Part shown: piece after piece, positions 50,566 through 54,066 of the stretch
How the letters are laid out: every line of letters starts with the position of its first letter
How positions within the stretch are numbered: position 1 is the first letter of the stretch
Source of the DNA: Nocardia anaemiae NBRC 100462
GTDB taxonomy: Bacteria; Actinomycetota; Actinomycetes; Mycobacteriales; Mycobacteriaceae
Assembly (NCBI RefSeq): GCF_001612725.1
Contig: NZ_BDAZ01000074.1
Location: 1-54,066 of the forward strand
Direction of reading: 5' to 3'
Length of the DNA: 54,066 nucleotides
The notes under the pieces: model-generated
Seen by the model: only the letters and a program-made list of their open reading frames with translations
Told to the model about the DNA's origin: nothing
Databases searched by the model: none
Position numbers and translations under genes: made by a program

Positions 50566-50669
50566 CGCGCCCCGACATCGATCCACGATGCGGGTTTGTT
50601 CGTGCGAACAATGCACGCTCAGAGCCATTTTTCTGGCCGCGCGAGGCAACGTTTCGACGGAGCGTGGCC

Positions 50670-50701
50670 TTGACATCCCGATTATGGTGGGGACCATAAT
50701 C
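50670..50701 (+). promoter_or_regulatory. Promoter with overlapping TetR-type operator for the crotonase gene
   Basis: TTGACA (50670-50675) and CATAAT (50695-50700) form a -35/-10 pair with a long 19-nt spacer. A palindrome with arms GATTATGGT and ACCATAATC around GGGG spans 50680-50701. Its central TATGG(N6)CCATA matches the repeat before the TetR gene. Confidence 0.65.
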
Positions 50702-50747
50702 AGCGTGCAGGTCCCACCGCACCCACGACGGACCCGAGGAGACGCCG

Positions 50748-51719
50748 ATGTCGCGAGCAGCCGAACTCGACCTGGAGACGATCGAGCTGGCCCGCAACGG
50801 GAGAGTGCTCACCGCGACCATCGTCGCGCCGCCACTGAACTTCGTGACCCCCGCCGTGGTACGGGATCTGGACCGGCTCACCACGGTGGCCGACACCGAT
50901 GACACCGTGGGCGCGATCGTGCTCACCGGCGGTCTGCCCGGACGCTTCCTCACCCACGCCGATCCCCGCGCGCTCACCGGCATGCTCGCGCTGCCGCATC
51001 CGTTCATCCCGGCCCGCGCGGGGGCGCCGCTGATCCCGGTGCTCAACACGAGCCTGCGGCTACCTGGTGCGGCGCGGATGCTGGAGCGTTTCGGCGGCGG
51101 CCTGGGCACCGGCATGGTGTGGGGTTACCGCTGGAAGCGAACGACCATGCGGATGAACCGATCGCGCGTGGTGTATTTGGCCGCCATCAACGGTCCCGCC
51201 CTCGGCGGCGGCCATGAGATCGCCCTCGCCTGCGATATCCGGTACGCCGCCGACGCCGAGCACGTCAAACTGGGCCAGATCGAATCCATCGCCGATCTCA
51301 TTCCCGGCGGCGGCGCGACCCAACGCCTGCCGCGGTTGATCGGCGCGGCCAAGGCGATCGAACTGACTCTCGAGGGTGGACCGCTCAGCGCACAGGAGGG
51401 CCTGCGCTTGGGCTTGGTACACCGACTGACCGCCGAGGACGAGCTGCTCGCCGAAACCCAGGCCACCGCGGCACGTCTGGGCGCACGCAATCCGGTCGTC
51501 ATCAAGGAACTCAAGCGCGCCATCTACTTCGGCACGGACCGGTCGTTGTCGCGCAGCCTGAATCGCGAACTCGCCGCATTCCTGTCCACCGGCAGCAGCA
51601 AGGCCGCGACCCGCACCCAGCACGCCTTCTTCGACGATCTCGACCGACTCGGCGACACACCGTTCCTCGCCGAGCCGAAGGCGTGGATCGACGGCACTCG
51701 CGTCGACCAGACCAGCTGA
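50748..51719 (+). CDS. Crotonase-family protein with long central insertion
   Basis: ATG 50748 follows GAGGAGA. The 323-residue protein is longer than typical crotonases: GAIVLTGGLPGRFLTHADPR gives the first oxyanion block, then about 60 inserted residues (LALPHPFIPARAGAPLIPVL ... RWKRTTMRMNRSRVVY). Then NGPALGGGHEIALACDIRYA, LGQIESIADLIPGGGATQRL and GLVHRLTAEDE follow. The second Glu is in GQIES. It probably hydrates or isomerises an acyl-CoA; the insertion suggests a bulky substrate or membrane contact. Regulated by the adjacent TetR, by the shared operator. Confidence 0.87.
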   Translation: MSRAAELDLETIELARNGRVLTATIVAPPLNFVTPAVVRDLDRLTTVADTDDTVGAIVLTGGLPGRFLTHADPRALTGMLALPHPFIPARAGAPLIPVLNTSLRLPGAARMLERFGGGLGTGMVWGYRWKRTTMRMNRSRVVYLAAINGPALGGGHEIALACDIRYAADAEHVKLGQIESIADLIPGGGATQRLPRLIGAAKAIELTLEGGPLSAQEGLRLGLVHRLTAEDELLAETQATAARLGARNPVVIKELKRAIYFGTDRSLSRSLNRELAAFLSTGSSKAATRTQHAFFDDLDRLGDTPFLAEPKAWIDGTRVDQTS

Positions 51720-51791
51720 TCCCGCGCATCCATATTTTCGACCGGCGGTTTCACTTCCGCTCTCGATCAACGACAACTCAGAGGAGCATCG

Positions 51792-54066
51792 ATGAGTACC
51801 GCCGCACCGAAAGACAGCAGGGTCGAGCGCCCCAGACGCAATGAAGCCGCGCAACAGCAATGGCACAGGACCGCCTGCATCCTGTGTGAGAACAACTGCG
51901 GACTGCTGATCCAACTCGACGGCCGCAGCTTCGCCAAGATCCGCGGCGACAAGGACCACGTCGCCTCGGCCGGATACACCTGCAACAAGGCGCTGCGCCT
52001 GGACCACTACCAGAACGGCGGCACCCGCCTGAGCACCCCGCTGCGCCGCGAAGCCGACGGCAGTTTCACCGAAATCGACTGGGACACCGCCATTTCCGAG
52101 GTCGCCGCCCGACTCACCGAGGTCCAGAAGAGATACGGCGGCGACAAGATCTTCTTCTACGGCGGCGGGGGACAGGGCAACCACCTCGGCGGCGCCTACA
52201 GCGGTGCACTGCGTCGCGCGCTGGGCAGTCGCTACCGCTCCACCGCGCTGGCCCAGGAGAAGACCGGCGAGGGCTGGGTCGACGCGCATCTGACCGGCGG
52301 ACACACCACCGGCGACTTCGAACATGCCGAGGTTTCGGTATTCCTCGGCAAGAATCCATGGCAATCCCACGGTGTGCCGCGCGCCCGCACCGTCCTGCAG
52401 CAGATCGCCAAGGATCCCGCCCGCACCATGATCGTGCTCGACCCGGTGCGCACCGAAACCGCCGACCTCGCCGATATCCACCTCCAGGTCCGTCCCGGCA
52501 CCGACGCGTGGTGTCTGGCCGCGATACTCGCGCTGCTGGTGCGCGAGGATCTGCTCGATCACCCATTCCTCACCGAACACGCCGACCAGCTCGACGCCGT
52601 CACCGCGGTGCTGCGCGATATCGATATCGCCTCCTGTGCCGAAATCTGCGGTGTGCCAATGGAATTGCTGCGCACCGCCGCCCATCGGATCGGCACCGCC
52701 CGCAGTGTCGCCACCTACGAGGACCTGGGCGTCCAACAAAGCCCCAACAGCACCCTGATCTCCTACCTGAACAAGCTGCTCTGGCTGCTCACCGGAAACT
52801 TCGCCAAACCCGGTGCCATGCAACCACATTCGTGGATGGCCCCGTTGGCGGGCTACAGCCGTGACATCAAACGCAGCCCGGTGACCGCCGCACCGATCCT
52901 CGGCGGCATGGTGCCGTGCAATGTGATCGCCGAGGAGATTCTCACCGATCACCCCGACCGGTTCCGTGCCATGATCATCGAATCCGCGAATCCCGCACAC
53001 TCACTCGCCGATTCGGCCGCCTTCCATGCCGCACTGGACGCACTCGATCTGGTGGTGGTCATCGATGTCGCGCTCACCGAAACCGCACGCCGGGCCGACT
53101 ATGTGCTGCCCGCGGCCAGCCAGTTCGAGAAGTGGGAGGCCACCTTCTTCAATCTCGAGTTCCCGCACAACACCTTTCACCTGCGCGCACCGGTCCTCGA
53201 CCCGTTACCCGGCACACTGCCCGAACCCGAGATCTACGCGCGGCTGATCCGCGAACTCGGTGTCGTCGGTGGTACCGAGCTGGCGGTACTGCGGACGGCC
53301 GCGAAGCTGGGCCACCGACCCTACGCATTGGCCTTCGCCGCATTGTTGGCCGTGAACAAGAAGATCGGCGGCCTCGCCCCCTACCTGCTCTATGAAACCC
53401 TGGGCCCGACGCTGCCCGATGGCGCCCGCGCGGCCGCCGTGCTGTGGGCGCTGGCACAGCGCGTCGCGAAGGTGCATCCGGCGGCTATGCGTCGCGCGGG
53501 TCATCGCGATGCCGACGCGCTGTTCGACGCCATCCTCGCGGGGCGCTCCGGGGTCACCTTCACCGTCGACGACTATCCGGATGCCTGGGACTATGTACCG
53601 CACCCGCGCATACCGTTGGCCATCCCGGAATTGCTGCACGCGCTGCGTGAACTCCCGACCACGCCCGCCACCCACACCAGCCCCGAATTCCCCTTCGTCC
53701 TCTCGGCGGGGGAGCGGCGTTCCTTCACCGCCAACACCATCTTCCGCGACAACAGCTGGCGCCGCCGCGATCCGGAGGGAGCATTGCGCCTCAGCCCTGA
53801 CGATGCCACCGCGCTCGGTCTGACCGCGGGGGAACGCGCCCGCATCACCACCCGGCGTGGCAGCGCCATCGCCGCGGTCGAGATCAACGACCGCATGCGG
53901 CCCGGACATGCCTCTCTGCCCAACGGGTTGGGCCTGGACCTGCCCGACGGCACCCGCACCGGTGTGGCCGCCAATGAGCTCACCGACGCGAGCTGGCGTG
54001 ACGCGATTGCCGCAACGCCGTGGCACAAGCATGTTCCCGCCCGTATCGAACCGGTGCGCGAGGTGT
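51792..54066 (+). CDS. Molybdopterin oxidoreductase (formate dehydrogenase/nitrate reductase-like), 3' end outside window
   Basis: ATG 51792 has GAGGAG upstream, and no stop is reached before the window edge, giving about 758 residues. The N-terminal cluster motif is CILCENNCGLLIQLDG ... GYTCNKA (CxxCxxxC...C), so a [4Fe-4S] cluster is expected. Molybdopterin-binding elements are KIFFYGGGGQGNHLGGAYSG, VSVFLGKNPWQSHGVPRAR, IVLDPVRTETADLADIHLQV and VVIDVALTETARRADYVLPA. The C-terminal dinucleotide-binding domain starts around FPFVLSAGERRSFTANTIFR. Start codons for other subunits are not visible. The substrate is unknown. It is 72 nt after the crotonase and may share its transcript. Confidence 0.9.
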   Translation, partial: MSTAAPKDSRVERPRRNEAAQQQWHRTACILCENNCGLLIQLDGRSFAKIRGDKDHVASAGYTCNKALRLDHYQNGGTRLSTPLRREADGSFTEIDWDTAISEVAARLTEVQKRYGGDKIFFYGGGGQGNHLGGAYSGALRRALGSRYRSTALAQEKTGEGWVDAHLTGGHTTGDFEHAEVSVFLGKNPWQSHGVPRARTVLQQIAKDPARTMIVLDPVRTETADLADIHLQVRPGTDAWCLAAILALLVREDLLDHPFLTEHADQLDAVTAVLRDIDIASCAEICGVPMELLRTAAHRIGTARSVATYEDLGVQQSPNSTLISYLNKLLWLLTGNFAKPGAMQPHSWMAPLAGYSRDIKRSPVTAAPILGGMVPCNVIAEEILTDHPDRFRAMIIESANPAHSLADSAAFHAALDALDLVVVIDVALTETARRADYVLPAASQFEKWEATFFNLEFPHNTFHLRAPVLDPLPGTLPEPEIYARLIRELGVVGGTELAVLRTAAKLGHRPYALAFAALLAVNKKIGGLAPYLLYETLGPTLPDGARAAAVLWALAQRVAKVHPAAMRRAGHRDADALFDAILAGRSGVTFTVDDYPDAWDYVPHPRIPLAIPELLHALRELPTTPATHTSPEFPFVLSAGERRSFTANTIFRDNSWRRRDPEGALRLSPDDATALGLTAGERARITTRRGSAIAAVEINDRMRPGHASLPNGLGLDLPDGTRTGVAANELTDASWRDAIAATPWHKHVPARIEPVREV

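Noticed and set aside
51060..53000. Long minus-strand frame across the crotonase and molybdo-enzyme
   Set aside because: Antisense to two clear genes; composition is Gly/Ala/Asp-rich without motifs.
1..54066. CRISPR array or rRNA genes
   Set aside because: No regularly spaced short repeats and no rRNA-like conserved sequence seen anywhere in the window.

Overview
The window reads as a chromosomal segment of a high-GC, mycolic-acid-type actinomycete, most likely Nocardia or a close relative. The evidence is the GC-rich codon use, a mycothiol ligase (mshC), an MmpL-type RND protein, an MTB12-like lipoprotein, an F420-type (LLM) oxidoreductase, two FadD-type acyl-CoA ligases and several families typical of this order (DUF5703, DUF3090, SCO1664). 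From memory of Mycobacterium tuberculosis, much of 9.3-34.2 kb matches the Rv2130c-Rv2141c neighbourhood: M20 peptidase, PEBP protein, pyrD, DUF5703, LppL-like lipoprotein, uppP, histidine phosphatase, DUF3090, SCO1664 and mshC. That synteny is recalled, not searched.

Layout. 1-7.6 kb is the right end of an integrated mobile island abutting the 3' end of a tRNA-Leu(GAG). It holds an ISL3-type transposase remnant, a VirB4/TraC ATPase fragment, a small membrane protein, a DUF6236-like gene, a zinc-ribbon recombinase and a second tyrosine recombinase (both damaged), an XRE regulator, and an apparently intact serine integrase preceded by two small coupled ORFs. 7.8-13.1 kb holds an HxlR regulator, an acyltransferase, the M20 peptidase, the PEBP protein and a FadD. 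13.3-17.7 kb is an accessory patch with a RibA-like protein carrying a hydrophobic tail, a PfkB-like protein lacking the catalytic Asp, two tandem small paralogues, and decayed partial copies of ribA and pfkB on the flanks. 17.7-34.2 kb is the conserved block, with an MMPL operon, a haem-uptake operon (hmuTUV) and an aldo/keto reductase embedded in it.

34.2-54 kb is a lipid- and xenobiotic-oriented region. It contains an MBL-fold hydrolase; a TetR divergent from a P450-ferredoxin pair; a second FadD; a methyltransferase with a leader ORF and a stem that could sequester its ribosome binding site; a secreted lipase; a dienelactone hydrolase; a TetR-crotonase-crotonase operon; another TetR; a Na+/H+ antiporter fused to a UBP zinc finger; an alpha/beta hydrolase; and a TetR whose candidate operator recurs upstream of a crotonase. 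It ends in a molybdopterin oxidoreductase cut by the window edge.

The best leads are the attenuator-like leader of the methyltransferase (41.47-41.62 kb), the RibA/PfkB accessory patch, the paired TetR operators at 49.9 and 50.7 kb, the overlap of the integrase C-terminus with tRNA-Leu, and several structured or repeated intergenic sequences, including an 80-bp palindrome and a 55-bp near-identical copy of part of the M20 peptidase gene.
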